From NCBI GenBank assembly GCA_015063135.1, contig SUTA01000010.1:25378-89377 (forward strand): DNA of 64,000 nucleotides, written 5' to 3'. Shown here one piece after another: positions 36,760-46,001 of this stretch. The stretch is from Thermoplasmata archaeon (GTDB lineage Archaea > Thermoplasmatota > Thermoplasmata > Methanomassiliicoccales > Methanomethylophilaceae). Positions within the stretch are counted from its first letter, which is position 1. Every line of letters starts with the position of its first letter. The notes under the pieces are model-generated. The model searched no databases, had not been told where the DNA came from, and saw nothing but the letters and a program-made list of their open reading frames with translations. A program made the translations under genes and the position numbers.

Positions 36760-37074
36760 ATGTCGAGGAGGCGCATATCCCACTCGGAGGTGGCCCGCAT
36801 AGGCGAGCAACGCATCTCCAGGCTGCTCGACCTCTCGGTCGAGGCCCTCAGGGCCGGAAGGGCCGACAGGGCGCGCAGGTACGTGGATATAGCAAGGAGA
36901 ATCGGCATGAAGACCCGCGTCGGCATGCCCAAGGACAGGCGCTACTGCAAGAGGTGCCTGGCGCCGCTCGTGCCCGGGCTCAGCTGCACGATCAGGCTGA
37001 ACAACGGGACCAGGAGTGTCACATGCGGGCTGTGCGGGAAGGTATGGCGCATGCCGTACGACGGAAGGGAGCGA
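36760..37074 (+). CDS. RNase P protein component Rpr2/Rpp21
   Basis: 104 residues. The two N-terminal helices (EQRISRLLDLSVEALRAGRADRARRYVDIARRIG) and the zinc ribbon YCKRCLAPLVPG...VTCGLCGKVWRMPY are diagnostic of archaeal Rpr2. It ends YDGRE at CGA 37072-37074, and the next ATG starts at 37077. Clustering with a YhbY-type protein and serS gives an RNA-processing and translation operon. Confidence 0.9.
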
Positions 37075-37076
37075 AC

Positions 37077-37370
37077 ATGACAGAGAGGGAAGCCAAGAAG
37101 GAGCTCATGAGGAGGGCCAACGAGATCAGCCCCACGGTCCATGTGGGCAAGGACGGCCTTGACGAGGGGCTCTACGCCGAGATCACTGCGCAGCTGAAGA
37201 AGAACCGCCTGATCAAGGTGAAGGTGCTGTCCAACTCCGACAGCGGGGCCAGAGACGCCGCGGACGCCATCGAGGCCGAGACCGGTGCGGTCGTGGTGGA
37301 CGTGCGCGGAGGGGTCATAGTGCTGACCGACAAGCGCACCTGGACGTCGCTCTCCCAGAAGAAATTCCGA
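37077..37370 (+). CDS. YhbY/CRM-domain RNA-binding protein
   Basis: 97 residues. CRM domain: KKELMRRANEISPTVHVGKDGLDEGLYAEI, then LKKNRLIKVKVL; the GxxG loop appears as VGKDG. Bacterial YhbY binds pre-50S; archaeal members are thought to act in ribosome or tRNA maturation. It ends QKKF at CGA 37368-37370, with a further in-frame CGA four codons on, 11 bp before serS. Confidence 0.85.
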
Positions 37371-37381
37371 GTTGATTCACG

Positions 37382-38653
37382 ATGCTGGACGTTAACGTTA
37401 TCAGGGAGGATCCCGAGAGGATCAGGACGATGCTGAGGAACAGGAACAAGGACGAGGCCATCCTCGACAGGTTCCTCGAGGCCGATGCGGAGTGGAGGTC
37501 CCTCACCAACGAGAACAACCGCCTCAGGAAGGTCAGGAACACCGTCTCCCAGGAGATCTCCAAGATGCCCAAGGGCGAGGAGAAGGATGCCAAGATCGCC
37601 GAGATGCGCGAGGTGGCGGACAAGGTCAAGGCCAACGACGAGAGGATGGCCGAGCTCGATGACATCAGGAACGACTGCATCCTCAACATCCCCAACATCC
37701 CCCACGAGTCCGTGCCCATCGGCAAGGACGAGAACGACAACGTCGTCGTGTACGAGAAGGGCGAGAAGCGCAAGTTCGACTTCAAGCCCAAGGAGCACTG
37801 GGAGATAGCCGAGGACCTGGACATCATCGACTTCCAGAGGGGTACCAAGGTCGCCGGCAGCGGGTTCTACTGCCTCAAGGGCGACGGCGCCAGGCTCGAG
37901 AGGGCCATCATCAACTACTTCCTGGACATGCACCAGGACCAGGGCTACACCGAGCTGTTCCCCCCGGTGGTCGTCAACAAGGCCGCCGTCATAGGCACCG
38001 GGCAGTACCCCAACCTGAAGGACGACATGTACTACCTCGAGAGGGACGACATGTTCCTCAACCCCACCGCGGAGGTCCCCATCACAAACCTCCTGCAGGA
38101 CGAGATCCTGGAGAAGGAGCAGCTCCCGATCTACTACACCGCGTACCTGCCCTCGTTCAGGAGGGAGGTCGGTAAGCACGCCGACACCAGGGGCATCATC
38201 AGGGTCCACGAGTTCAACAAGGTGGAGATGGTCAACTTCGTCCTGCCCGAGAACTCCTACGCCAGGCTCGAGGAGCTGCGCCAGAACGCGGAGGACCTCA
38301 TCACCGGCCTCGGCCTGCCCTACAGGGTCCTCCTGCTGTGCACCGGCGACATGAGCTTCTCCTGCTCCAAGTGCTACGACCTCGAGCTGTACGCCCCCGG
38401 AGCGGACAGGTGGCTCGAGGCTTCCTCGTGCTCCAACTTCACCGACTTCCAGGCCAGGAGGGCCAGGATAAAGTACAGGCCCGAGCCGCACCTCAAGAGC
38501 GAGTTTGTGCACACCCTCAACGGCTCCGGACTGGCCCTGCCCAGGACGATGGTCGCCATCCTCGAGAACTACCAGAACAAGGACGGCACCGTCACCATCC
38601 CCGAGGTCCTAAGGCCCTACATGAGGGGACAGGAGATCATCGGCAGGCGCCGA
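37382..38653 (+). CDS. serS: Seryl-tRNA synthetase (canonical bacterial/eukaryal type)
   Basis: 423 residues, usual length. Long antiparallel coiled-coil arm (about 30-105), motif 1 around ELFPPVVVN, motif 2 FRREVGKHADTRGIIRVHEFNKVE, motif 3 LNGSGLALPRTMVAILENYQ, then VLRPYMRGQEIIG. It is the common SerRS rather than the rare methanogen type. It ends IIGRR at CGA 38651-38653, followed by a terminator hairpin. Standard reading continues to 39907, adding 418 residues antisense to a whole HD-domain gene. Every codon checked: no internal CGA. Confidence 0.95.
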
Positions 38654-38663
38654 TGGCGAAACA

Positions 38664-38677
38664 GGGGCCACGGCCCC
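38664..38677 (+). terminator. Terminator hairpin after serS
   Basis: GGGGCC-AC-GGCCCC followed by TTTCCC, 11 bp past the CGA that ends serS. Confidence 0.6.
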
Positions 38678-38698
38678 TTTCCCTTCTCATATCATCGA

Positions 38699-39853
38699 TT
38701 AAAAAAATCGGATGCGCATCTTGTCGAGGCGGTCCACCAGCGCCATGGCGTCGATGCCCTTGCCCTTCTCGACGAGCTTGTCCCTTATGCCCTGGCAGCC
38801 CTCCCTGAGGGCGCTGGAGCTGACCCCGTACCTGACGGAGATGAACGCCTCCATGTAGGCGGCGAACAGGTCGCAGGCCTTCACGTCGGAGCCCCTCCTG
38901 ATGCCGTACTCCGGGTGCTCCTCGTCCGAGAACGGATCGTACACCAGGAACCTGAACCTGTCCTTCCAGACATCGTCGATCAGCGGCATGATGGTCGACT
39001 CGATCAGGTCGTGCTCGAAGTCCTCGAGCAATGCGGCGAGGCCGTCCACGTTCACCTTGATCGGGGTGATCACATCCTTGGTCAGGACCTCCGGCAGGTC
39101 GTGGAACAATCCCGTGTAGTAATCGTTGTAGATGCTCCTGTCGTCGGCCGAGATGTCGCAGTCGTGGAGGTACATCATGTTGGCCACCATCAGCGAGTGC
39201 CCGAGGACGGACGTCTTCGGGATCCTGGGCGTCCTTGCCCAGCGCTGCTGGAACCTGAGCTGGCCGAACAGGTCGATCAGCGAGAAAGTGCCGGAGCCGG
39301 GGGACATGGCGTCCTTCATGCCGACCAGGTCCAGATGCTGGTTGATCTGCTCGTCGATCTCCTCCCTCGTGCGGTCGATGCCGTAGATGGAGCGGTTGGA
39401 ATCGTAGATGAGGTTGAACTCCCACCTGGTGGCGAGGTAGTGCGCCGCCCTGAGGACCGCGTCCTCCTTGGTGCGGGGCTCGTCGTAGAGGTACTCCCTG
39501 AAGCGGGAGCGGAGCGCGGGATCGGCGTCCGGCACCAGCCTGTCGAATTCGGATATGACGTAATCGGCCACCTGCCCGCGCCTCTCGGCGACGATCCTGT
39601 GGAACACCTGGGGCTTCAGGTCGGTGAGGACCGCCCTCTGGATGAAGGAGAACATCCCATGCTCGATGAGCCTGGTCCAGTCGACATGGTTGCCGGCGGC
39701 CTCCTCGTAGCTGGCGAGGACCCAGGAGATCATCGCCTTGTGGGCCTGCTTGTCTATCTCGGTCAGGTCCACCGGGCGGAGGTGGTCGTTCCACCTGTGC
39801 ATGTTGGCCGAGTCGAAGAACAGGTAGAGGATGTCCGCGTTGAGGCAGGGCAC
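38699..39853 (-). CDS. HD-domain phosphohydrolase-like protein
   Basis: 384 residues. An HD metal site is formed by LGHSLMVANMMYLHD, then FHDLPEVLTKDVITPIK, and the downstream AAYMEAFISVRYG helix, close to YfbR-type nucleotidases. GTG start at 39853 with AGGGAGGAG as Shine-Dalgarno, 3 bp past the CGA of the upstream gene. Ends in TAA. The substrate is unknown. Confidence 0.8.
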   Translation of the reverse strand: MPCLNADILYLFFDSANMHRWNDHLRPVDLTEIDKQAHKAMISWVLASYEEAAGNHVDWTRLIEHGMFSFIQRAVLTDLKPQVFHRIVAERRGQVADYVISEFDRLVPDADPALRSRFREYLYDEPRTKEDAVLRAAHYLATRWEFNLIYDSNRSIYGIDRTREEIDEQINQHLDLVGMKDAMSPGSGTFSLIDLFGQLRFQQRWARTPRIPKTSVLGHSLMVANMMYLHDCDISADDRSIYNDYYTGLFHDLPEVLTKDVITPIKVNVDGLAALLEDFEHDLIESTIMPLIDDVWKDRFRFLVYDPFSDEEHPEYGIRRGSDVKACDLFAAYMEAFISVRYGVSSSALREGCQGIRDKLVEKGKGIDAMALVDRLDKMRIRFF

Positions 39854-39855
39854 CT

Positions 39856-40167
39856 TCGCTCCTCCCTGAGATCGGTGATGGTGGCGGGGTTGTCGTACGG
39901 GACGTAGGTGCTGTCGAGGCTGACAATCAGCCCGCTCTGCTCCTCCTCCTCGGCCGCCTCCTTGTACCTCGCGATTGTGCCGCGGTGGCCCATGAATGCC
40001 ATAGCGTAGCCGACGGCGAGGATCGCCATGCCGGCGACGAAGGAGTATGTCAGGATGTTCGACGGCGAGAGGACGTACGCTATGAACGATGCTGCTGCGA
40101 TCAGGATACCCACTACGGATAGAGCCAAAGGCACGCGGCCGCCGATGTTCATGCCCCTCTGTATCAT
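39856..40167 (-). CDS. Small two-helix membrane protein
   Basis: 103 residues. Two hydrophobic helices (LALSVVGILIAAASFIAYVL and YSFVAGMAILAVGYAMAFMG) and an acidic cytoplasmic-type tail (EAAEEEEQSG). It ends TITDLREE at CGA 39856-39858, within the Shine-Dalgarno region of the HD gene, so likely coupled with it. No family recognised. Confidence 0.65.
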
Positions 40168-40195
40168 CGTATGAACCTTAAACCCATCGAGGTCT

Positions 40196-41752
40196 TCAGA
40201 CGGATGCCTGGATGAGCCTGTTGATGACGAACTTCTTGTCCATGCTGGCCAGGAACGGCCCGAGGCGCGGACCGGCGTTCTTGCCGATGAGGATCTTGTA
40301 CAGCGCCTTGTAGGCTCCCTTGGGTCCGATGGGCTGCTCCTTGGCGACGCCGGAGACGATGTCATTGATGGTCTCCGCATCCCAGTTGCAGTCGTTCATC
40401 CTGGTGACCAGGGCCTGGAAGTACGCCTTCTCGGTCATGGACAGCTCTATGCCCATGGGGACGGACGGCTGGATCGAGAACTTGACCATGTCGGGAGCGA
40501 AGCCGTTGAGCCAATATCTGACGCAGTCGCACCTCCTCCTGAGCCTCTCGAGGTCCTCCTCGGTGGCCCCGTCCATGTCCTCGGTCCTCCCGAGGATCTC
40601 CATGACGCCGTCGAAGTCGGGCGCCATCTGGACCACGTTGACCAGGTGCCTGTAGGGGATCTGCAGGGGGAGCTTGGAGGGGATGTGGTTGTGCTGCGCG
40701 AGCTTGTACGCCTGGACGGAGTTCTCCTCGGACTCGGACCACTCGCCGCCGAAGTAGAGCCTCTCCATCCTGTCGTACTCGTCGGCCATGTCCAGGGTGC
40801 CGATGCCGTAGTCGTAGTCGATGGCCCTGGAGGGATTGACCCTGAGAAACAGGTAGTTGAGGACCTCCGGAGGGGTCATGCCGATGGCGTCCAGGCCGGT
40901 GACGGAGCATCCCAGGGACTTGTGCATCTGGGTGGTGACGCCCCCGGACTTGAGCTGGACGAACTCGTAGGGGATGGGGTAGGGGGCCTTGCCTCCGTAG
41001 ATCTCGGAGACGATCCTTTTCCCGGAATCGTAGGAGCCGCCGGCGGCCGCATGGTCCTTGCCGAAGGGCTCGGCGGAGGTGCCGAAGATCATCCACTTGG
41101 CGGGCCACTCGAGCCTCCATGTGAGCTTTCCCTCGCCGGAGCGGATGTCGGTCTTCCCGCAGTGCCCGCAGTGGTCGCAGCTGTACCACATGTAGGGGAA
41201 CTCGTAGTTGTCGAACTGGGGCTTGGCGAACCTCCCGCAGTTCTCGCACACGGGGTTGTAAGGCGCGTAGTCGGGGTTGGCCTCCTTACCAGTGACCTCC
41301 GAGAGGATCTGGATGACCTGCTCCCTCTTCTTCATGGCCATGTCGACGCACTCAGCGAACTTGCCCTGGGCGTAGAGCTCGTGGGTCCAGATGACCTCGC
41401 AGTGGACCCCGAGGGAATCCACGGCGTCGAGGAACGGCTGGACGAAGTGGTGGGCGTAGTTCTTGTGCTGGCCGCAGGGGCAGGGTATCCTGGATATGGG
41501 CATCCCGACGTACTTCTCGTACTCCGGGGGGAGGAAGTCGTAGCATTTCCTGAGGGGGTCGAAGGAATCGATCAGGTAGATCAGCTTGACCTCTTTGCCG
41601 AGGGCCTCCACCGCGCTCCTCACGGACTCGCCGGTGATGGCCTCCCTCAGACTTCCAACGTGGATGATACCGGTAGGGCTGATCCCCGTCGCGATTAGCG
41701 GATGGTCGCAGGTGTCGGCGACCTCCTTGGCTACAACTTCTGCCCAGTGCAT
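40196..41752 (-). CDS. lysS: Class I lysyl-tRNA synthetase
   Basis: 518 residues. HIGH-type TGIIHVGSLRE, paired zinc-finger-like cysteines (CENCGRF, CDHCGHCGK) and KMSKS-type SGGVTTQMHKSLG mark the archaeal class I enzyme. Ends in TGA. All codons checked: no CGA in the gene. Standalone, minus strand. Confidence 0.95.
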   Translation of the reverse strand: MHWAEVVAKEVADTCDHPLIATGISPTGIIHVGSLREAITGESVRSAVEALGKEVKLIYLIDSFDPLRKCYDFLPPEYEKYVGMPISRIPCPCGQHKNYAHHFVQPFLDAVDSLGVHCEVIWTHELYAQGKFAECVDMAMKKREQVIQILSEVTGKEANPDYAPYNPVCENCGRFAKPQFDNYEFPYMWYSCDHCGHCGKTDIRSGEGKLTWRLEWPAKWMIFGTSAEPFGKDHAAAGGSYDSGKRIVSEIYGGKAPYPIPYEFVQLKSGGVTTQMHKSLGCSVTGLDAIGMTPPEVLNYLFLRVNPSRAIDYDYGIGTLDMADEYDRMERLYFGGEWSESEENSVQAYKLAQHNHIPSKLPLQIPYRHLVNVVQMAPDFDGVMEILGRTEDMDGATEEDLERLRRRCDCVRYWLNGFAPDMVKFSIQPSVPMGIELSMTEKAYFQALVTRMNDCNWDAETINDIVSGVAKEQPIGPKGAYKALYKILIGKNAGPRLGPFLASMDKKFVINRLIQASV

Positions 41753-42132
41753 GTTAACCGAGGGCTGGTATCGGCCATCGTTTAAAAAAGGTTCGCACGG
41801 TTTCTTTTATAATGTTATGCTCGCGCGAGGTGCCGGCCCCCGAGATTGCCCCGAACCGCGCGCCCGCCGTGGAAAGTATATAAGCGCCCTGGCGGATGGA
41901 GGTCCGCCGGGGTGGCGAAGGGGCGCGATCCGTGAACGCCATGTGCACGCAACGGCATACAGCGGCCCGATCCCCTTATCAAGGGGCTCCTGCGGGAGCG
42001 TGCGTCGTGTCGACGCAGCGATGACCGGAGGCCAACGCCGGGCCCGATACACACCCCGGGCGTAAGTCAGTACCCAGAGAGCGGCGTCATCGCCGTACCA
42101 TGAAGAGGCGTGTTAGCGCCCCGGGGACACCT
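41753..42132 (+). other. Non-coding region with a strong TATA box and serial hairpins
   Basis: 380 bp without a believable gene between lysS and the next minus-strand gene. It contains AAGTATATAAG (41874-41884) and the structured segment listed next. Confidence 0.6.
41903..42065 (+). ncRNA. Candidate structured non-coding RNA
   Basis: Starts about 25 bp behind a TATA box. Successive hairpins: CCCCTT/AAGGGG (41972-41986), GCTCC/GGAGC (41986-41999), TGCGTC/GACGCA (42001-42017), and a 3' GC stem around CCGGGCCC and CCCCGGG. A further GGCGGA/TCCGCC hairpin (41891-41908) spans the predicted start. I could not match SRP RNA, RNase P RNA or an H/ACA guide by eye. Ends and strand are uncertain. Confidence 0.45.
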
Positions 42133-42825
42133 TCGGTACTCCAGGTTCATGGTGCTCATCCGCTTCTCGAGTTCCCTCCTGCCCGGGTACTTCCTCAGCA
42201 GGTCGTCGTACTCAGCGCCCCTGTACCCGTTGTCCGGATTGAAGCCCATCGACATATGAGCCAGATGCCTGTAAACCACATAGTCCAGGATATCCTCGGG
42301 GAAGGCCTCGTCGTCCATGTAGCCTGGGATCGTGACCACCTTCATCAGGGCGCTGCATGAGCCGGTCTTCCTGGTGCGGTACCTGGGCTCCCACCCTATC
42401 AGGAGCGCCGAATCATGCTCGACCAGCCCCTCCTCCTCCAGCTTCCTCACCGTGTCTGCCAGGTCCCTGGCGGAGCCGGCGGTCCCCTTGCTGAGGCCCC
42501 TGCACCTGGCGGCGTACCTCGGCTGGTTCTCCCTCCTGAAGTCGTCGGAGCACAGCCACTCGCTCACCTTGTCCGAGTATGCTGAGCCCTCGTTCCCCTT
42601 GATCTTCTGGAACAGCGTATCCATTATCGAGATCAAGATGTCGCTCGGGGCGGTGTTGAGGTAGTCCGAGACCTCCATGCTGATCCACGTGTACGTCCTG
42701 GACCACCTGATCCTGAACTCCTTGAACGCCTGGAACTCCGCCTGGACGTCGTTGTAGCCGTAGACGCCAGCCACCTTCTTAACCGCAGCCGTAAGCTCTT
42801 CGTCTGTCATGCACATATTTGTCAT
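42133..42825 (-). CDS. YgjP/SprT-like protein with altered metal motif
   Basis: 230 residues. The C-terminal part LDYVVYRHLAHMSMGFNPDNGYRGAEYDDLLRKYPGR has the layout of the YgjP/WLM metallopeptidase-like family, but the usual HExxH reads RHLAH, so the first His is Arg and the Glu is replaced. The N-terminal 120 residues are helical and unrecognised. Start ATG 42825 or 42816. It ends TMNLEY at CGA 42133-42135; standard reading adds 22 residues. Confidence 0.6.
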
Positions 42826-42934
42826 CCTGCGCCTTCGCGGCGCCGGATGCAATCACTCCGCGTCATGGGTATAAAGACGGGACCGTGCGGTTCCCTTCAA
42901 AACCATTATAAAAAGGGTCCCCCGTGTTTCGCTC

Positions 42935-43321
42935 ATGGAAGAAGACCCCCAGCTGCGCCAGCAGACAGACAAGATACTCGAAGCCATCCGCAACATGTAC
43001 GGGTTCGTGCCCGTCGTGAACCAGGTCCTCAGCGAGAGGCCAGACCTGTTCGTCCCTAGCGCCGCGTACTCCCGCGCCGTGCTCGAGGCCGAAGGCGATC
43101 TCGACAGGAAGACCAGGTACCTATGCGCGATTTCCGCTGCTACCGCCGCGGGCGGCGAGTACTGCGTCGCCGTGCAGATGAAGCACGCCAGGGAGGTGGG
43201 CGCCACCAAGGACGAGATCCTCGAGAGCATCGTCATCGGATCGATGATGGCCATGACCCGCGCCCAGTCCTATGCGTTCAGGAAATTCGCCGAGGAGTTC
43301 GACGTCAAATTGGACCAATGA
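42935..43321 (+). CDS. Carboxymuconolactone decarboxylase-family protein (AhpD-like)
   Basis: 128 residues. NMYGFVPVVNQVLSERPDLF, KTRYLCAISAATAAGGEYC then VQMKHAREVGATKDEILE is the CMD fold with conserved Cys and His; the usual CxxC of AhpD is a single Cys here (EYCVAV). Likely redox or peroxide-related. Ends in TGA. Confidence 0.85.
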   Translation: MEEDPQLRQQTDKILEAIRNMYGFVPVVNQVLSERPDLFVPSAAYSRAVLEAEGDLDRKTRYLCAISAATAAGGEYCVAVQMKHAREVGATKDEILESIVIGSMMAMTRAQSYAFRKFAEEFDVKLDQ

Positions 43322-43363
43322 TAGTCCTTTATATAGAAGAACAATATAACCAAAAGTGATAGC

Positions 43364-43690
43364 ATGGTTACCATCACACCCGATGCGGAGAAGTTCATCA
43401 ACGACCTGCTCGAGAAGAACAACAAGGTCGGCCACGGCATCAAGATCTACCTCAGCGGAGAGGCCTGCTCCGGACCCCAGTTCGGAATGTCCTTCAAGGA
43501 GGCCCCCGGCGAGGACGAGATCGTGGACAAGTCCGCCAACGGATTCGACATGTACTACGACGAGGAGACCAAGGAGAAGCTGGACCCCTGCGTCATCGAG
43601 TTCATCGACGACCCCAACCTCGGTACCGGCCTCATGATTCGCGACCCCAACTGGAAGGGCTGCAGCTCCTGCGGCGGCGGTTGCCACTAA
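43364..43690 (+). CDS. HesB/IscA-like Fe-S carrier protein
   Basis: 108 residues. Begins MVTITPDAEKFINDLL and has the C-terminal cysteine cluster GCSSCGGGCH plus EACSGPQFG, a HesB-like variant with more cysteines than standard IscA (which has C-x-C at the end). Probably Fe-S assembly or carriage. Ends in TAA. A TATA-like TATATAGAAG lies about 30 bp upstream. Confidence 0.88.
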   Translation: MVTITPDAEKFINDLLEKNNKVGHGIKIYLSGEACSGPQFGMSFKEAPGEDEIVDKSANGFDMYYDEETKEKLDPCVIEFIDDPNLGTGLMIRDPNWKGCSSCGGGCH

Positions 43691-43701
43691 ACGTTCAATG
43701 C

Positions 43702-43719
43702 GGGCCCCTCCGGGGGCCC
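43702..43719 (+). terminator. Bidirectional hairpin between convergent genes
   Basis: GGGCCCC/GGGGCCC between hesB-like and yigZ-like 3' ends. Confidence 0.6.
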
Positions 43720-43737
43720 GATCACCCCTTCCCATTC

Positions 43738-44358
43738 TCAGAAATAAGAATCGCCCTCGTCGGCGATGTACTGGAGCCAGTTCTTCCCCGAGAGCTTGCC
43801 CTCGAACTCGGAGCACCTTCCGACCTCTATGCGGAACCTGGCCTTCACACGGTCGGTGAACTCCTTCTCCGGCTGGCCGCGGGCGTACTGCATCATCAGC
43901 CTCTCGAAGCCGCTGAACGTGGAGTAGTCCATCGCGGCGGAGTACGTCCTGCACCTGACCTTCTCGCCCCTCGGAGCGGCGGATACCGCATCGTGCGCCG
44001 TACCCGAATAGGCGCGCACCAGGCCGCCGGTCCCGAGCAGCGTCCCGCCGAAGTAGCGGATGACCACGCACATGGAGTCCGTGAGCCCCTCGCCGAGCAG
44101 GACGTCGAGGATCGGCTTCCCGGCGGTGCCCGAGGGCTCCCCCGCATCGCTGGACCTCGTCTCGGACGCGGGCCCGCATACCGCCGCGTAGCAGTAATGG
44201 GTCGCATCGGGATATTCCGACATCAGGGCGGTGACCGCGGGCTTGACGTCGTCCATGGACGCGCATGGCATCGCGACGGCTATGAACCTGGAACCCTTGA
44301 TCCTCTCCTCCGCCTCGGTCCGGGCGGTGATGAAGCGGTACGAATCGGGGAGCTGCAT
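43738..44358 (-). CDS. YigZ/IMPACT-family protein
   Basis: 206 residues. N-terminal UPF0029 domain: IKGSRFIAVAMPC, YPDATHYCYAAVCG, SSDAGEPSGTAGKPIL, VVIRYFGGTLLGTGGLVRAYS. C-terminal ferredoxin-like DUF1949 region. Linked to translation regulation in eukaryotic IMPACT; the role in archaea is unknown. Ends in TGA. Confidence 0.9.
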   Translation of the reverse strand: MQLPDSYRFITARTEAEERIKGSRFIAVAMPCASMDDVKPAVTALMSEYPDATHYCYAAVCGPASETRSSDAGEPSGTAGKPILDVLLGEGLTDSMCVVIRYFGGTLLGTGGLVRAYSGTAHDAVSAAPRGEKVRCRTYSAAMDYSTFSGFERLMMQYARGQPEKEFTDRVKARFRIEVGRCSEFEGKLSGKNWLQYIADEGDSYF

Positions 44359-44400
44359 GAGAAATTGGAAATGGCCCCCGGGTCCCCCCGGGGGTCGGTT

Positions 44401-45897
44401 TCACTCGGCGCCGGCCGGCTCCATCGGGAGCTGTGCCTGGTCAAACTCCTTCTGGATCTCCTCGGACGGGGGCTCCGTGAGCAGCGAGACGACGATGCCC
44501 GCGATGAGCGAGAGGATGAACCCGGGCAGCAGCTCGTAGATGCCGGTAGGCCCTGCGAGGTAGGTGTTCCACAGGATGACGGTGGCGAATCCCACGAGCA
44601 TCGCGGCGATGGCGCCGTAGAGGTTGGCCCTCTTCCAGTACAGGGACAGGATCATCAGCGGTCCGAACGCCGCTCCGAACCCGGCCCACGCATAGGACAC
44701 GAGGCTCATGATGTTGCTGCCTCCGAACAGCGCGAGGATGAGCGCGAACACTGCGACGGCGACGACGATTCCGCGGGAGATCCACATCAGGGCCTTGGGG
44801 TCCCAGCGGCGTCCCTTCGTCTTGCTGAGGAGGTCGTTGGTTATCGCCGATGAGGCGACCAGCAGCTGCGAGTCCGCGGTGGACATCGTCGCTGCCATGA
44901 CCGCCGCGAACAGCAGTCCGGCGATGATCGGGACGAACAGGTCCCCGGCGAGGAAGATGAAGATGTGCTCCGGGTCGAATCCCTCCGGGATCCCTCCCTG
45001 CGCCTCCATGTAGGCCCTTCCGACGATACCGATCATGATCGCCGCTGCGAGGGCGATGACGATCCATACGAGGGAGACCCTCCTGGCGACCTTGACCTGC
45101 TCGGGATCCTTGATGGACATGTACCTCACGACGATGTGGGGCATGCCGAAGTATCCGAAGGCCCAGGCCATGAGGGACATGATGGCGATGAAGGACAGAG
45201 GCTTGCCGTTGTCCCAGAAGATGTCCATGAAGTTCTCGACGCCGACGTTGTCGAGGGCGGCCATGGCCTCGCTCCATCCGCCGAGGTGCCCCACCGCGGC
45301 CAGAGGCACGACCACGACGGCCAGGAGCATCAGGAACCCCTGGACGAAGTCGGTCCAGCAGACCGCCTTGAACCCTCCGAGGAAGGTGTAGATGATGATG
45401 ATCGCCGCACCGATGCCCATGGCGATGTTCATGCCGAGCTCGGGGAAGATGGTGGTGAGGACCACCCCGCACCCCTTGAATCCGGATGCGACGTAGATGA
45501 CGAAGAAGAACAGGATGATGACACTCGCGATGATCCTGAGGTAGCCCTTCTCGTCCTTGAAGCGGTTGGAGAAGAACTCGGGTACGGTGAGCGAGTTCCC
45601 GGCGACGACCGAGTGCTTCCTCAGCCTCTTGGCGACGAAGCGCCAGGAGAGATAGGATCCGATTGCGAGACCGATGCCGATCCAGGCCTCCCCGAGACCC
45701 ATCAGCATCACCGCTCCCGGCAGGCCCATGAGCAGCCAGCTGCTCATATCCGAGGCCTGCGCCGAGAGCGCGGCGACGTAGGGATTCATGCTGCGCCCGC
45801 CGAGGATGTAGTCACCCAAGCTGTTGGACCTGCCGTAGAAGTAGAACCCTATCAGCAGGACGATGGCGAAGTACAGGATGAATGCGATCAATACCAT
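44401..45897 (-). CDS. putP: Sodium/proline-type symporter (SSS family)
   Basis: 498 residues, about 13 helices. GGRSMNPYVAALSAQASDMSSWLLMGLPGA, the sodium-site helix MAATMSTADSQLLVASSAI and WISRGIVV are typical of PutP. Imports proline or a related solute with Na+. ATG 45897 is used because the upstream frame begins with TTG. Ends in TGA. Confidence 0.88.
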   Translation of the reverse strand: MVLIAFILYFAIVLLIGFYFYGRSNSLGDYILGGRSMNPYVAALSAQASDMSSWLLMGLPGAVMLMGLGEAWIGIGLAIGSYLSWRFVAKRLRKHSVVAGNSLTVPEFFSNRFKDEKGYLRIIASVIILFFFVIYVASGFKGCGVVLTTIFPELGMNIAMGIGAAIIIIYTFLGGFKAVCWTDFVQGFLMLLAVVVVPLAAVGHLGGWSEAMAALDNVGVENFMDIFWDNGKPLSFIAIMSLMAWAFGYFGMPHIVVRYMSIKDPEQVKVARRVSLVWIVIALAAAIMIGIVGRAYMEAQGGIPEGFDPEHIFIFLAGDLFVPIIAGLLFAAVMAATMSTADSQLLVASSAITNDLLSKTKGRRWDPKALMWISRGIVVAVAVFALILALFGGSNIMSLVSYAWAGFGAAFGPLMILSLYWKRANLYGAIAAMLVGFATVILWNTYLAGPTGIYELLPGFILSLIAGIVVSLLTEPPSEEIQKEFDQAQLPMEPAGAE

Positions 45898-45979
45898 TGC
45901 GTCCAATATAGCACCAGGCAATGGAACTTTCGGGATAGTTAAAAGAGTTATCCCTGCCCCTTATATAAGTAAGGGGGCG

Positions 45980-45999
45980 GGGAGGGGTCTCCCCCTCCC
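45980..45999 (-). terminator. Hairpin after the MMPL gene
   Basis: GGGAGGGG/CCCCTCCC just past the TGA at 46002. Confidence 0.5.
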
Positions 46000-46001
46000 G
46001 G

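Noticed and set aside
35701..37080. A fusion of the hypothetical protein with Rpr2
   Set aside because: A CGA, a non-coding gap with a TATA box and a normal Rpr2 start lie between them.
37382..39907. An 841-residue seryl-tRNA synthetase with a long C-terminal extension
   Set aside because: The SerRS fold is complete at residue 423, a terminator hairpin follows, and the rest is antisense to an intact HD-domain gene. Ending at CGA explains it.
41903..42065. Assignment of the structured region to SRP RNA or RNase P RNA
   Set aside because: The conserved SRP helix 8 and RNase P core motifs were not found on either strand.
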